Origin: DASTBU01 sp035711845
Lineage (GTDB): Bacteria; Acidobacteriota; Vicinamibacteria; Vicinamibacterales; 2-12-FULL-66-21
Assembly (NCBI GenBank): GCA_035711845.1
Contig: DASTBU010000075.1
Span: forward strand, 1 to 64,000
Direction of reading: 5' to 3'
Length of the DNA: 64,000 nucleotides
Shown here: positions 8,935 to 16,627 of the stretch, piece after piece
Layout: every line of letters starts with the position of its first letter
Position numbering within the stretch: the stretch's first letter is position 1
Translations under genes and position numbers: made by a program
Notes under the pieces: generated by a model
The model's input: only the letters and a program-made list of their open reading frames with translations
Database searches by the model: none
Told to the model about the DNA's origin: nothing

Positions 8935-11079
8935 ATGACCAATCCCGAACCCCCGGTCCTTCCCGAACGTCTTCGGCGGCTCCCCGAACTGGCAACCGAT
9001 CTCTGGTGGACATGGAATGCCCAGGCACGCGTGGTGTTCCGGAAGCTCGACTATCCGCTGTGGCGACAGACTGCGCACAATCCGGTGCTGATGCTTCGGT
9101 TCGTCTCTCCCGAGATGCTGACGCTGGCGGCCGGCGACGAGGCGTTCCTCGGGGCGTACGACGCCGCGATGGACGCGCTCGACGCCGCCCGCAGCGCACG
9201 GGATACCTGGTGGCAGAAGCGGTACCCGCACGGCCAGGGTCCCATCGCGTATTTTTCGGCCGAGTTCGCGCTGCACCAGTCGCTGCCGATCTACGCAGGG
9301 GGCCTCGGCGTGCTCGCGGGCGATCACTGCAAGGAAGCGAGCGACCTCGGGATCCCGCTCATCGGCGTCGGGTTCATGTACCCCCAGGGCTACTTCCACC
9401 AGACCGTCTCCCCCGAAGGGTGGCAGCAGGAGATCTACGAACGGCTGAACTGGGCGGACGCACCCATCGAGCGCGCGATCACGCCAGACGGCACGCCCTG
9501 CATCGTGGCGGTGCCGCTGGGCAACCGCACCGTGCTGGCGGCGGTCTGGCGCGTCCGTCTGGGGCGCGTGAAGCTGTACCTGCTCGATACCGATCTCGAC
9601 GAGAACGCGCCCTGGGATCGCGAGCTGTCGGCGCGCCTCTATGGGGGCGACCGCGAGACGCGCATCCAACAGGAGATCATCCTGGGCATCGGCGGCGTCC
9701 GGGCGCTCAAGGCGATGGGCTCGTCGCCGGCGGCCTGGCATCTCAACGAAGGCCACGCCGCCTTCGTCGTACTGCAGCGCATCCGGGATCTCATCGAGAA
9801 AGGCGAGACGTTCGAGTCGGCGCTGGAGGAGGTCCGGCAGTCGACGATTTTCACGACCCACACCCCGGTGCCGGCGGGCCACGACGCCTTTCCGTTCAAC
9901 CTCGTCGAGACACACCTCGCCGGCGCGTGGGGAACGCTCGGCGGCTATCGCGACGCGTTCCTCGCGCTGGGCCACCACGACAACGGCACCGGGCCGCTTT
10001 TCAACATGACGGCACTCGCGCTGCGAACCGCGAGCTACGTGAACGGCGTCAGTCAGCTGCACGGGCAGGTCACTCGCGACATGTGGGGCCCGATCTGGCC
10101 AGGCCTCGGGGAGGACCAGCGGCCCGTCCAGGCCATCACCAACGGCGTGCACGTCCCGACCTGGCTGGCGTCCGAGATGGCCACGCTCTTCGACGGCTAC
10201 CTGCCGTCTGACTGGCGTGAACGCCACGACGATCCGGAAATCTGGGAAGCCGTGCTCGGGATCCCCGACGAGAAGCTGTGGGAAGCCCGAACAGCGCTCC
10301 GCAACTACCTGTTCGCCTTCATTCGCGAGCGCGCGCGCCAGCGGTGGAAAGAGGAGCACGTCAGCGCGGCGCGTGTGGTTGCCGCCGGCACGCTGCTGGA
10401 TCCCAACGCGCTGACGGTCGGTTTCGCCCGCCGCTTCACCGGCTACAAGCGGCCGGAGCTGATCTTCCACAACCCCGAACGGCTCGTCAGCATCCTGACG
10501 GCGGCCCGCCGTCCCGTCCAGATCGTCTTCGCCGGCAAGGCCCACCCTGCGGACGAGACGGGCAAGCACCACCTGCAGCAGGTGTACCGCCGCGCGATCG
10601 ACCCGATGTTCGGCGGACGGATCGCGTTCGTCGACGACTACGATCTGCACGTCGCGCACTTCCTGGTGCAGGGCTGCGACGTCTGGCTCAACAACCCGCG
10701 CAAGCCCCTCGAGGCGTCCGGTACGAGCGGCATGAAGGCGTCCGTGAACGGTGTTCCGCATCTGAGCATCGGCGACGGATGGTGGGCCGAGGGCTTCTCA
10801 GGGAAGAACGGCTGGCTGATCGAGGGGCAGACAGACAGCGACGATCAGGACCTGGTCGATGCCGCCGACGCAGAAGCGCTGTACCAGATCCTCGAGCGCG
10901 ACGTCGTCCCGGCGTTCTACGACCGCGATCAACACAACATTCCACGCCGCTGGCTCTCCGTCGTCCGGCAGGCCATCATCAGCATCACGCCCCGGTTCAG
11001 CGGCCGGCGGATGGTGAAGGAGTATGCCGAGAAGATGTACTCGAATACGCTGCACAGACACACCAGATCGACGAGTTGA
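8935..11079 (+). CDS. glgP: Alpha-glucan (glycogen/maltodextrin) phosphorylase, short type
   Basis: Predicted 714 residues, GT35 family. It splits alpha-1,4-glucans with phosphate to release glucose 1-phosphate in the cytoplasm. The start fits the short 'TIGR02094-like' group, with an early LATDLWWTWN segment. Substrate and active-site blocks are YFSAEFALHQ, GGLGVLAGDH and WHLNEGHAA. The PLP-lysine block GTSGMKASVNG is in the C-terminal third, followed by DGWWAEGF. Length is normal for the group. The gene stands alone between heptamer arrays, with no other glycogen gene in view. Confidence 0.93.
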   Translation: MTNPEPPVLPERLRRLPELATDLWWTWNAQARVVFRKLDYPLWRQTAHNPVLMLRFVSPEMLTLAAGDEAFLGAYDAAMDALDAARSARDTWWQKRYPHGQGPIAYFSAEFALHQSLPIYAGGLGVLAGDHCKEASDLGIPLIGVGFMYPQGYFHQTVSPEGWQQEIYERLNWADAPIERAITPDGTPCIVAVPLGNRTVLAAVWRVRLGRVKLYLLDTDLDENAPWDRELSARLYGGDRETRIQQEIILGIGGVRALKAMGSSPAAWHLNEGHAAFVVLQRIRDLIEKGETFESALEEVRQSTIFTTHTPVPAGHDAFPFNLVETHLAGAWGTLGGYRDAFLALGHHDNGTGPLFNMTALALRTASYVNGVSQLHGQVTRDMWGPIWPGLGEDQRPVQAITNGVHVPTWLASEMATLFDGYLPSDWRERHDDPEIWEAVLGIPDEKLWEARTALRNYLFAFIRERARQRWKEEHVSAARVVAAGTLLDPNALTVGFARRFTGYKRPELIFHNPERLVSILTAARRPVQIVFAGKAHPADETGKHHLQQVYRRAIDPMFGGRIAFVDDYDLHVAHFLVQGCDVWLNNPRKPLEASGTSGMKASVNGVPHLSIGDGWWAEGFSGKNGWLIEGQTDSDDQDLVDAADAEALYQILERDVVPAFYDRDQHNIPRRWLSVVRQAIISITPRFSGRRMVKEYAEKMYSNTLHRHTRSTS

Positions 11080-11098
11080 CGCCTTCGACATCCGTCCT

Positions 11099-11134
11099 GG
11101 CTGAAAGCTGATTGGCTGAAGGCTGACAGCTGCT
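11099..11134. repeat. Heptamer array A5 (AGCT-core)
   Basis: Five units: GGCTGAA, AGCTGAT, TGGCTGAA (8 bases), GGCTGAC, AGCTGCT. The last unit overlaps TAAGAT (11134-11139), a plausible -10 hexamer for the next gene. Confidence 0.75.
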
Positions 11135-11148
11135 AAGATCGGGGAGCC

Positions 11149-11607
11149 ATGTCTCGAAAGACCGTGACGCAGGCGCGCTGCGCCCTGTGCGGTGCCAAGG
11201 AAATCTCCGAGCCTCGCGGCGAGGCACGTTATTGCCGCGACTGCTGGGACAAGAAGATCGCCGTCGAAGAGATCGTCGCGCGCGAGTTCGCCTTGAAGCG
11301 CTACATCCGCGCACATAGCGCGGAGAAATACCTGATCTACCACTCCACATTGAAGCGGCCCTGCGGTCAGCTGATCGTCGTCGACGACGGGTACGATCTG
11401 TTCCTGACGATGGTGCTCTACCCGAGCTTCGCGTGGGACGAGGCGGCCTATCACCTGGAAGGCGATCCCGAGGGCCGCACGTTCGCCGAGGTCCTGGTCG
11501 ACCTCGTGGCCACCGAAGTCGTGGATCCATGGGGCGGAGGCAAGTGGCACCTGGAGGTGTTCAGGGCCGCGAATCCGGAGCCCGAAGACTGGAACGGCGA
11601 GATGTAA
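11149..11607 (+). CDS. Uncharacterised zinc-ribbon protein
   Basis: Predicted 152 residues. ATG at 11149 is preceded by GGGGAG. Two CxxC pairs (Cys11/Cys14 in CALC and Cys29/Cys32 in CRDC) form a probable zinc ribbon. An amphipathic helical segment and an alpha/beta body with an acidic C-terminal half follow. There is no signal peptide or membrane segment, so it should be cytoplasmic. I do not recognise the family. The Zn ribbon suggests nucleic-acid or protein binding, but nothing in the context supports a specific job. A -10-like TAAGAT lies only nine bases before the ATG. Confidence 0.7.
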   Translation: MSRKTVTQARCALCGAKEISEPRGEARYCRDCWDKKIAVEEIVAREFALKRYIRAHSAEKYLIYHSTLKRPCGQLIVVDDGYDLFLTMVLYPSFAWDEAAYHLEGDPEGRTFAEVLVDLVATEVVDPWGGGKWHLEVFRAANPEPEDWNGEM

Positions 11608-11663
11608 GAGCGCGCCGGGCCGGCCTCCCACCTCCTCCTCTCGCGCTTCCTCCGGATTGGATC

Positions 11664-11669
11664 TATAAT
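11664..11669 (+). promoter_or_regulatory. Candidate -10 element (TATAAT)
   Basis: A perfect TATAAT lies 35 bases before the ATG of the next gene, with GGGAGGT as ribosome site between them. No good -35 hexamer is visible 16-18 bases upstream, so an activator or a different sigma factor may be used. Confidence 0.4.
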
Positions 11670-11704
11670 TCTTCTGATCACACCCCTGAATCCGGGAGGT
11701 AGCC

Positions 11705-12157
11705 ATGCGCCGCCAAATCTCGGTTCCTGTTCTGTCGTTCGCGTTTTTTACTCTCAGTCTGTGCGGCTCGGCGTACGGTCAGGCGAAGCCTGCATCCACG
11801 GCGCCCGCACCGCCGGTCAAATCCGCCAAGTGGATCGCGCCGCTCAAGGGCGAAGGCACCATCGAGGTCATCCGCGGCAAGCCAAGCAAGGTGGGCAACG
11901 AGATGGTGAGCCTGCTCAAGGTCAAGAACACGTCGAAGGCCCCACTGGCGCTCGTAACGGTCGAGGAGTATTGGTACAACGCCAAGCGTGAGACGGTGTC
12001 AGGAGACACCCAGCGCCACAAGGCCCTGCTCCAGCCCGGCGAGGTGGTCGAGATGACCACGAAGTCGCCGTATCGGCCCGATATGAGCGTGAACCTCTTC
12101 ATGTTCAGGCATGCCAACGGCAAGCTCACGGCGAAGGCGGTGACGAAGTTTCAGTAG
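11705..12157 (+). CDS. Small secreted protein with FxLYD-like fold, unknown function
   Basis: Predicted 150 residues. A clear signal peptide (VPVLSFAFFTLSLCGSAYG, cleavage near AYGQA) is followed by a Pro/Ala-rich linker and one beta-sandwich-like domain. The alternation in 'MVSLLKVKNTSKAPLALVTV' and 'QPGEVVEMTTKSP' is typical of extracellular Ig-like/FxLYD domains. GGGAGGT stands at good distance before ATG. A terminator follows directly, so the gene is probably monocistronic. Function is unknown. A structural or binding role in the periplasm is the most that can be inferred. Confidence 0.72.
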   Translation: MRRQISVPVLSFAFFTLSLCGSAYGQAKPASTAPAPPVKSAKWIAPLKGEGTIEVIRGKPSKVGNEMVSLLKVKNTSKAPLALVTVEEYWYNAKRETVSGDTQRHKALLQPGEVVEMTTKSPYRPDMSVNLFMFRHANGKLTAKAVTKFQ

Positions 12158-12179
12158 CGCCTGGGGACACGCCGGCGCA

Positions 12180-12213
12180 GCCGGCGGTCCATCGGTCCGC
12201 CGGCCCTTTCTCC
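12180..12213 (+). terminator. Rho-independent terminator
   Basis: Stem GCCGGCGG (12180-12187) pairs with CCGCCGGC (12197-12204) around a nine-base loop, followed by CCTTTCTCC. It closes the preceding small secreted-protein gene. Confidence 0.6.
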
Positions 12214-12228
12214 ACCGGCCGGGCGCGG

Positions 12229-12234
12229 TACAAT
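12229..12234 (+). promoter_or_regulatory. Candidate -10 element placing transcription start at the ATG
   Basis: TACAAT ends eight bases before the ATG at 12243. If used, transcription would start at or next to the start codon, giving a leaderless mRNA. No clear -35 is visible. Confidence 0.4.
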
Positions 12235-12242
12235 CGCGCGCC

Positions 12243-12770
12243 ATGACCGACCTTCGCTATCCAATCGGCCGGTTCACCCTGGAACGCGACGTGACACCCG
12301 ACCTGCGTGTGAGGCTGATGGCGGCCATCGCCGACACGCCGCGCCACTTGCGGGCCGCGACAACCGGGTTGACCGACACTCAGCTCGAGACACCCTACCG
12401 CCCCGAGGGATGGACGATCCGGCAGGTCGTGCACCACGTGCCCGACAGCCACATGAACGCCTACGTCCGCTTCAAGCTGGCGCTCACGGAAGACAATCCC
12501 ACGATCAAGCCGTACGACGAAGCGGCATGGGCGCGTCTGGCCGATACGGCACGCACCCCGATTGCCGTGTCGCTGGACCTGCTCGATGCGCTGCACTGGC
12601 GCTGGGTCGGACTGCTCGAATCGCTGAGACCGCAGGACTTTGCGCGCCGGCTGACCCATCCTGACCATGGGCTGGTGTCGCTCGACTGGATGCTGCAGCT
12701 CTACGCCTGGCACGGACGTCATCACACGGCGCACGTGACCGAACTGCGCAAACGTGAAGGGTGGACGTGA
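12243..12770 (+). CDS. DinB/YfiT-family putative metal-dependent hydrolase
   Basis: Predicted 175 residues, four-helix-bundle protein of the DinB superfamily closest to YfiT/BstA-type putative metal hydrolases and thiol transferases. Probable metal histidines are in VVHHVPDSHMN near residue 60 and in WHGRHHTAHV near the C-terminus, giving the usual three-His site on separate helices. Length is normal (about 170). There is no signal peptide. The biochemical reaction in this family is mostly unproven; thiol- or bacillithiol-type transfer is known for some members. No ribosome site is visible and a -10-like box sits directly in front, so the mRNA may be leaderless. Confidence 0.82.
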   Translation: MTDLRYPIGRFTLERDVTPDLRVRLMAAIADTPRHLRAATTGLTDTQLETPYRPEGWTIRQVVHHVPDSHMNAYVRFKLALTEDNPTIKPYDEAAWARLADTARTPIAVSLDLLDALHWRWVGLLESLRPQDFARRLTHPDHGLVSLDWMLQLYAWHGRHHTAHVTELRKREGWT

Positions 12771-12776
12771 ACGGAG

Positions 12777-13184
12777 TCAGTTGAGACCGGCGCGCCGCTC
12801 GGCGTAGGGCCCCGCGAACGGCAGCTTCCACACGCGGCCGCGGTACGCCTGGACCATGCACGTGGCCCACAAGACGACCCATGCGGCAGCGCCAATCGCG
12901 GCGAGCCACAGCATCCCCCAGAAGATCGCCGGAGAAATCAGGAGCATCAGGAACGCGAGGCCGAGGCAGATCAGGGCGGCTACACCCAACACTCCGAGAC
13001 CGACGAGCGACTGCCACGCGTGGAACTTCACGAAGCGGCTCGTCTCCTCTATCGCCACCAGCAACGCGCCGGAGAAGGGCCCGGCCAGATAGGCCAACAC
13101 GCCGGCCAGCGGCGGCCTCAGCCCCGTGGAGGAGGGGGCGGGCTCGTGCCGGCGTGGCGCCGTGGCGCGGGTCACCTCGTTCAT
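12777..13184 (-). CDS. Small integral membrane protein, DUF4870-like
   Basis: Predicted 135 residues with an N-terminal soluble segment, then about three to four hydrophobic helices (ALLVAIEE region, GLGVLGVAALICLGLAFLML, and LAAIGAAAWVVLWATCMVQA). The stretch 'FVKFHAWQSLV' is the hallmark of DUF4870-type membrane proteins. Function is unknown. Its ATG at 13184 overlaps the stop codon of the VWA gene (13181-13183), so the two are probably translated in a coupled manner. That suggests a membrane partner for the exported VWA protein. Confidence 0.75.
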   Translation of the reverse strand: MNEVTRATAPRRHEPAPSSTGLRPPLAGVLAYLAGPFSGALLVAIEETSRFVKFHAWQSLVGLGVLGVAALICLGLAFLMLLISPAIFWGMLWLAAIGAAAWVVLWATCMVQAYRGRVWKLPFAGPYAERRAGLN

Positions 13185-15280
13185 CTGATCCGGAACTCGA
13201 TGTCGCGCGAAGCGGTTGATCCGTCCGACAGCAGCGTCCGTGCCTCGACGCGCAGGACGTACCGCCCGGGCGCGAATCCCTTGAGCGGGATCGTCGTGGT
13301 GTGGCCGTAGCCTCCCGAAGCGCCCTTCAACTCGTCGTTTCGGCGTTCGCCCTCGGCCGCGAACACCACCGTTCCGGTGTCTGAAAGCACTGTCGTTTTG
13401 ATCGAGACGCGATGCGGCGTTTTCGTGAGGTTGTCGTAGACCTCGGCAAAAACGGCGAGCACATCGTTCTGGGGGAATTCCCGGAGCGTCACCGGCGGGC
13501 CGGGCATCACCTTGGAGAAATCGGGATCGGGATTCGCCGTGGGAATGCGGTTGGCGCTCGCCGACGTGAGCAGCAGGCCGCTCATCGAGAGCGCCGCCTT
13601 CGAGAAGTCCGGCACGTCGAGGTCGGAGAGCACCGATCCCACGGCACCACTCCCGCCGTCGCGCACGCCCACCCGCAGCTGATACCGGCCGGGCGGAACC
13701 TCCAGCCGCCGCAGGATCCGCGTCCCGCTGCGGCTCACCAGCGCGTGGGTCTCGGGTCGAAGCCGCAGGTTGAGAAGGTCGCGTCCGCCGTCGCGGATTT
13801 CGCCCCGATCGTCCACCGCCAGGACCGCCACCTCCACGTCGTCGGCAAAGACGCCGTCCTTCTGGGTGAAGCGCAGCTTCGCTCCGTCCACCTCCACTGC
13901 CAGCAGGAGGGACGCCTTGTTGCCGCTCCCCTTCAGCGGGGCGGCAAAAACGCTGATACCGAGAGCGCTGATCGGCACCGGGCTCTGCATGGCCGCGGAG
14001 AGCTGCGCAGACGTGTCCTCGTTGACCGATGTCCTGCTGGCTGGCCGTCCCTTCGGGGCGACATAGCCCTTGCGGGCTCGAACCTCGAGGCCCGGTCTGG
14101 ACACGCGGATGTCGATCTTCCGGAACCGTCCGTCGCGCCTCGTGTCGGTCGAGGTGTAACCGAGGACGTAGTAGGTGCTGTTCTCCGACACGATGCGGGC
14201 GAACGTCGTGCTGAAGTCGTTGCGGTTGACGGCCGCGAAGCCGCCGGTCTCGTTCGAAATCGTGCGGAGGCTGTCCTGCGACTGCAGCAGCTCCTGGTGG
14301 AGCGCGGTCGGAGAGATGATGGACGGGTCGTCGGGAAGCGCAGCGATCTCGATCGCTTCCTGGCTCAGGCCTCCCAGGCCGCGCGGATCCACGGCGTAGA
14401 AACTGACGTTGGCCCGGGTGGCCGCGGCAATGGCTTCCTGCGTCTCGTCCAGGATGTCGGACGCATACCGGTTCTGGACCGGGTTGGTCATGTCGTAATC
14501 GATGCCTTCACTGAAGAAGATGACGGCCTTTCGACGTCCGCGAATCCCCGCGAGGTAGTCCGCGACCGACTTGAGCGACGACAGGGTACGGCGTGCCTTC
14601 GAGGCACGTTCGGCTTCGCTGAGGTCACGCGGAGCGTCGAAGTCGGGCGTTCCACGCCTGAGGTTGTAGTCGTCCAGTTTCTCGAGGGTGGACGAGCGCA
14701 GCTTTTGCCCCATGAACGCGTCCAGCGCGCGCAGCAGCCGCGCGCGGCTGCTGGTGAATTCCTGGACGCCCTTTCGGGAGCCGCCGCCCGTCTGGACGAT
14801 GGCGGCCACATCGTTGGCGCCGAAGTAGCGGGAGATGAACTCCCGCGCCGCCTCGCGAACCTGGACCGAGCGCGCGACATGCGTGTGCAGGTCGTCGAGA
14901 ACCAACACGTATACGCGACCGTCGAACTCCCGTCGATTGCTGCGGACGTCGGGCTCGATCTCCGACGCTGCGAAGAGCGGCGCATCGGGCCGCTCCAGCG
15001 GAAGGTCGACCTGCGAGAAGTTCGTGACGGTCTGCGGTTGTCCTTCCTCGAACACCTGAAAGTCTTCCCTGGTCAGGTTGCGAACGGGCCGGCCCTGCGC
15101 GTCGGTCACAATCGCGTCGAGCTCCACGTAGTCGATCTCGACCCTGAAAGTGATCGGCGGCTGACCAGAGGCCGGTGGCGGTGCGGTCGCCGGCTGCTGG
15201 GCGGTGCTCGGCGGCTGCTGCGCGAGAGCGCCAAGCGAGCAGAGGACAACAAGAGCTGACGCGAGTGGTGTGAGACGCAT
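13181..15280 (-). CDS. Secreted VWFA-related protein (acidobacterial type)
   Basis: Predicted 699 residues. ATG 15280 has GGA seven bases upstream and is followed by a signal peptide (LASALVVLCSLGALAQ); ATG 15286 is an alternative. A Pro/Gln/Ala-rich linker leads to an N-terminal beta domain ('LTREDFQVFEEGQPQ') and then a VWA-like domain starting VYVLVLDDLHTH, with 'RKAVIFFSEGIDYDM' as its later strand. The MIDAS DxSxS is replaced by DDLHT. The C-terminal 300 residues are predicted beta-sandwich domains. It has the same layout as the protein at 3731-5491 and is translationally coupled to a small membrane protein. The ligand is unknown. Confidence 0.82.
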   Translation of the reverse strand: MRLTPLASALVVLCSLGALAQQPPSTAQQPATAPPPASGQPPITFRVEIDYVELDAIVTDAQGRPVRNLTREDFQVFEEGQPQTVTNFSQVDLPLERPDAPLFAASEIEPDVRSNRREFDGRVYVLVLDDLHTHVARSVQVREAAREFISRYFGANDVAAIVQTGGGSRKGVQEFTSSRARLLRALDAFMGQKLRSSTLEKLDDYNLRRGTPDFDAPRDLSEAERASKARRTLSSLKSVADYLAGIRGRRKAVIFFSEGIDYDMTNPVQNRYASDILDETQEAIAAATRANVSFYAVDPRGLGGLSQEAIEIAALPDDPSIISPTALHQELLQSQDSLRTISNETGGFAAVNRNDFSTTFARIVSENSTYYVLGYTSTDTRRDGRFRKIDIRVSRPGLEVRARKGYVAPKGRPASRTSVNEDTSAQLSAAMQSPVPISALGISVFAAPLKGSGNKASLLLAVEVDGAKLRFTQKDGVFADDVEVAVLAVDDRGEIRDGGRDLLNLRLRPETHALVSRSGTRILRRLEVPPGRYQLRVGVRDGGSGAVGSVLSDLDVPDFSKAALSMSGLLLTSASANRIPTANPDPDFSKVMPGPPVTLREFPQNDVLAVFAEVYDNLTKTPHRVSIKTTVLSDTGTVVFAAEGERRNDELKGASGGYGHTTTIPLKGFAPGRYVLRVEARTLLSDGSTASRDIEFRIR

Positions 15281-15395
15281 GATCATCCAACAGGCAGGCT
15301 TCCCATTATGCCACTCGAACCCGCCGCCAGTTACCGCCGGACGGCCCAAACCTTACGAAGGCTTTCGTCGTCATATCCGCAGTGAGCCCACCGGG

Positions 15396-15401
15396 TATAC
15401 T
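15396..15401 (+). promoter_or_regulatory. Candidate -10 element placing transcription start at the ATG
   Basis: TATACT ends six bases before the ATG of the M24 peptidase gene at 15408. No ribosome site is seen. This fits a leaderless transcript. Confidence 0.4.
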
Positions 15402-15407
15402 GAGCAG

Positions 15408-16589
15408 ATGGCGTTGTCAATCGAGGCAGTCCAGCAAGCCCTCAGAGAAGACGGCCTGGACGGCTGGCTGCTCTACGACTTTCACGGCTCGAATCCAATA
15501 GCCGCGCGCGTGACGGGCGTCGCCGCCTCGAGGAAGCTGGCGACGCGGCGCTGGTACTACCTGATCCCCGCGAGCGGGACGCCACGGGGGCTGGTCCACG
15601 CAATCGAGCGTCATAACCTTGACGGGCTTCCCGGAGAGAAGCGTGCATATGCGGGGCGCCAGCAGCTCGCGACGGGTCTGCAGGATCTGCTCTCCGGCGT
15701 GAAGCGCGTGGCCATGGAGTACTCACCCGGTAATGCGATCCCTTACGTGTCACGGGTCGATGCCGGTACTGTCGAGGCGGTCCGGAACGCGGGCGCGGAC
15801 GTGGTCTCGTCGGGGGATCTGATTCAGCGGTTCGAGGCGGTCTGGAACCAGGAGGCGCTGCAGACACACGTGGAGGCGTCCGAACGGCTCTACAGGATCA
15901 AGGACCGGGCGTTCGAGCTCATCCGCGAGCGGATGAAGGCGCGCGAGGCCCTCGACGAGTACGAATTGCAGGAGTGCATGCTCGGGTGGTTCGGCGAGGA
16001 GGGGCTCCAGACGGATTCGGGACCCAACGTATGCGCCCAGGAGAATGCCGGCAATCCCCATTATCAGGCGACCCGCGAGAGCCATCGGGCGATTCGACCC
16101 GATGAGATGGTTCTGATTGACCTCTGGGGTAAGCTGCGGAGACCCGGCGCGGTGTTTGCTGATATTACGTGGATGGCCTACACCGGGCCAACTGTGCCCG
16201 ACGAATACGCCCGGGCCTTTGACGCGGCGCGGCAGGGCCGCGACGCCGCGATCGAGCTGGTGCAAACGGCGATTCGCGAGGGCCGCGATTTGCGGGGTTT
16301 CGAGGTCGATCGGGCGTGTCGGACCGTTATCGAACGGGCCGGCTACGGCGCCCAGTTCATCCATCGAACCGGGCACAGCCTCGGGGAAGACGTGCACGGC
16401 AACGGCGTGCACATGGACGATTACGAAACCCACGACGATCGCCGGCTCATTCCGGGCACCGGGTTCACGATTGAACCCGGCATCTATACGGACCGATACG
16501 GAGTGCGCACCGAGATCAACATGTTCATTGGTGAGCGCGAGGCGCGAGTGAGCGGACCGCGCCAGGCGGAGATCGTAACGCTGGCCTGA
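15408..16589 (+). CDS. M24-family metallopeptidase (Xaa-Pro aminopeptidase-like)
   Basis: Predicted 393 residues. The start at ATG 15408 gives the normal creatinase-like N-terminal domain (DGWLLYDFHGSNP). The C-terminal 'pita-bread' domain shows the five metal ligands: Asp in LIDLWGK, Asp in FADITWM, His in HRTGHSLG, Glu in TIEPGIY and Glu in RTEINMF. Such enzymes remove N-terminal residues before proline, but related members act on other substrates. It is cytoplasmic with no signal. The gene sits divergent from the VWA gene, in the same direction as htrA, 38 bases ahead of it. Confidence 0.88.
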   Translation: MALSIEAVQQALREDGLDGWLLYDFHGSNPIAARVTGVAASRKLATRRWYYLIPASGTPRGLVHAIERHNLDGLPGEKRAYAGRQQLATGLQDLLSGVKRVAMEYSPGNAIPYVSRVDAGTVEAVRNAGADVVSSGDLIQRFEAVWNQEALQTHVEASERLYRIKDRAFELIRERMKAREALDEYELQECMLGWFGEEGLQTDSGPNVCAQENAGNPHYQATRESHRAIRPDEMVLIDLWGKLRRPGAVFADITWMAYTGPTVPDEYARAFDAARQGRDAAIELVQTAIREGRDLRGFEVDRACRTVIERAGYGAQFIHRTGHSLGEDVHGNGVHMDDYETHDDRRLIPGTGFTIEPGIYTDRYGVRTEINMFIGEREARVSGPRQAEIVTLA

Positions 16590-16627
16590 GGGTTGTCGGA
16601 ACACGGGAGCAAGGCAGGAGAGGAATA

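Noticed and set aside
8836..10761. Long minus-strand open frame antisense to the phosphorylase gene
   Set aside because: Codon-composition shadow of glgP; its protein is Arg/Val/Asp-rich and motif-free.
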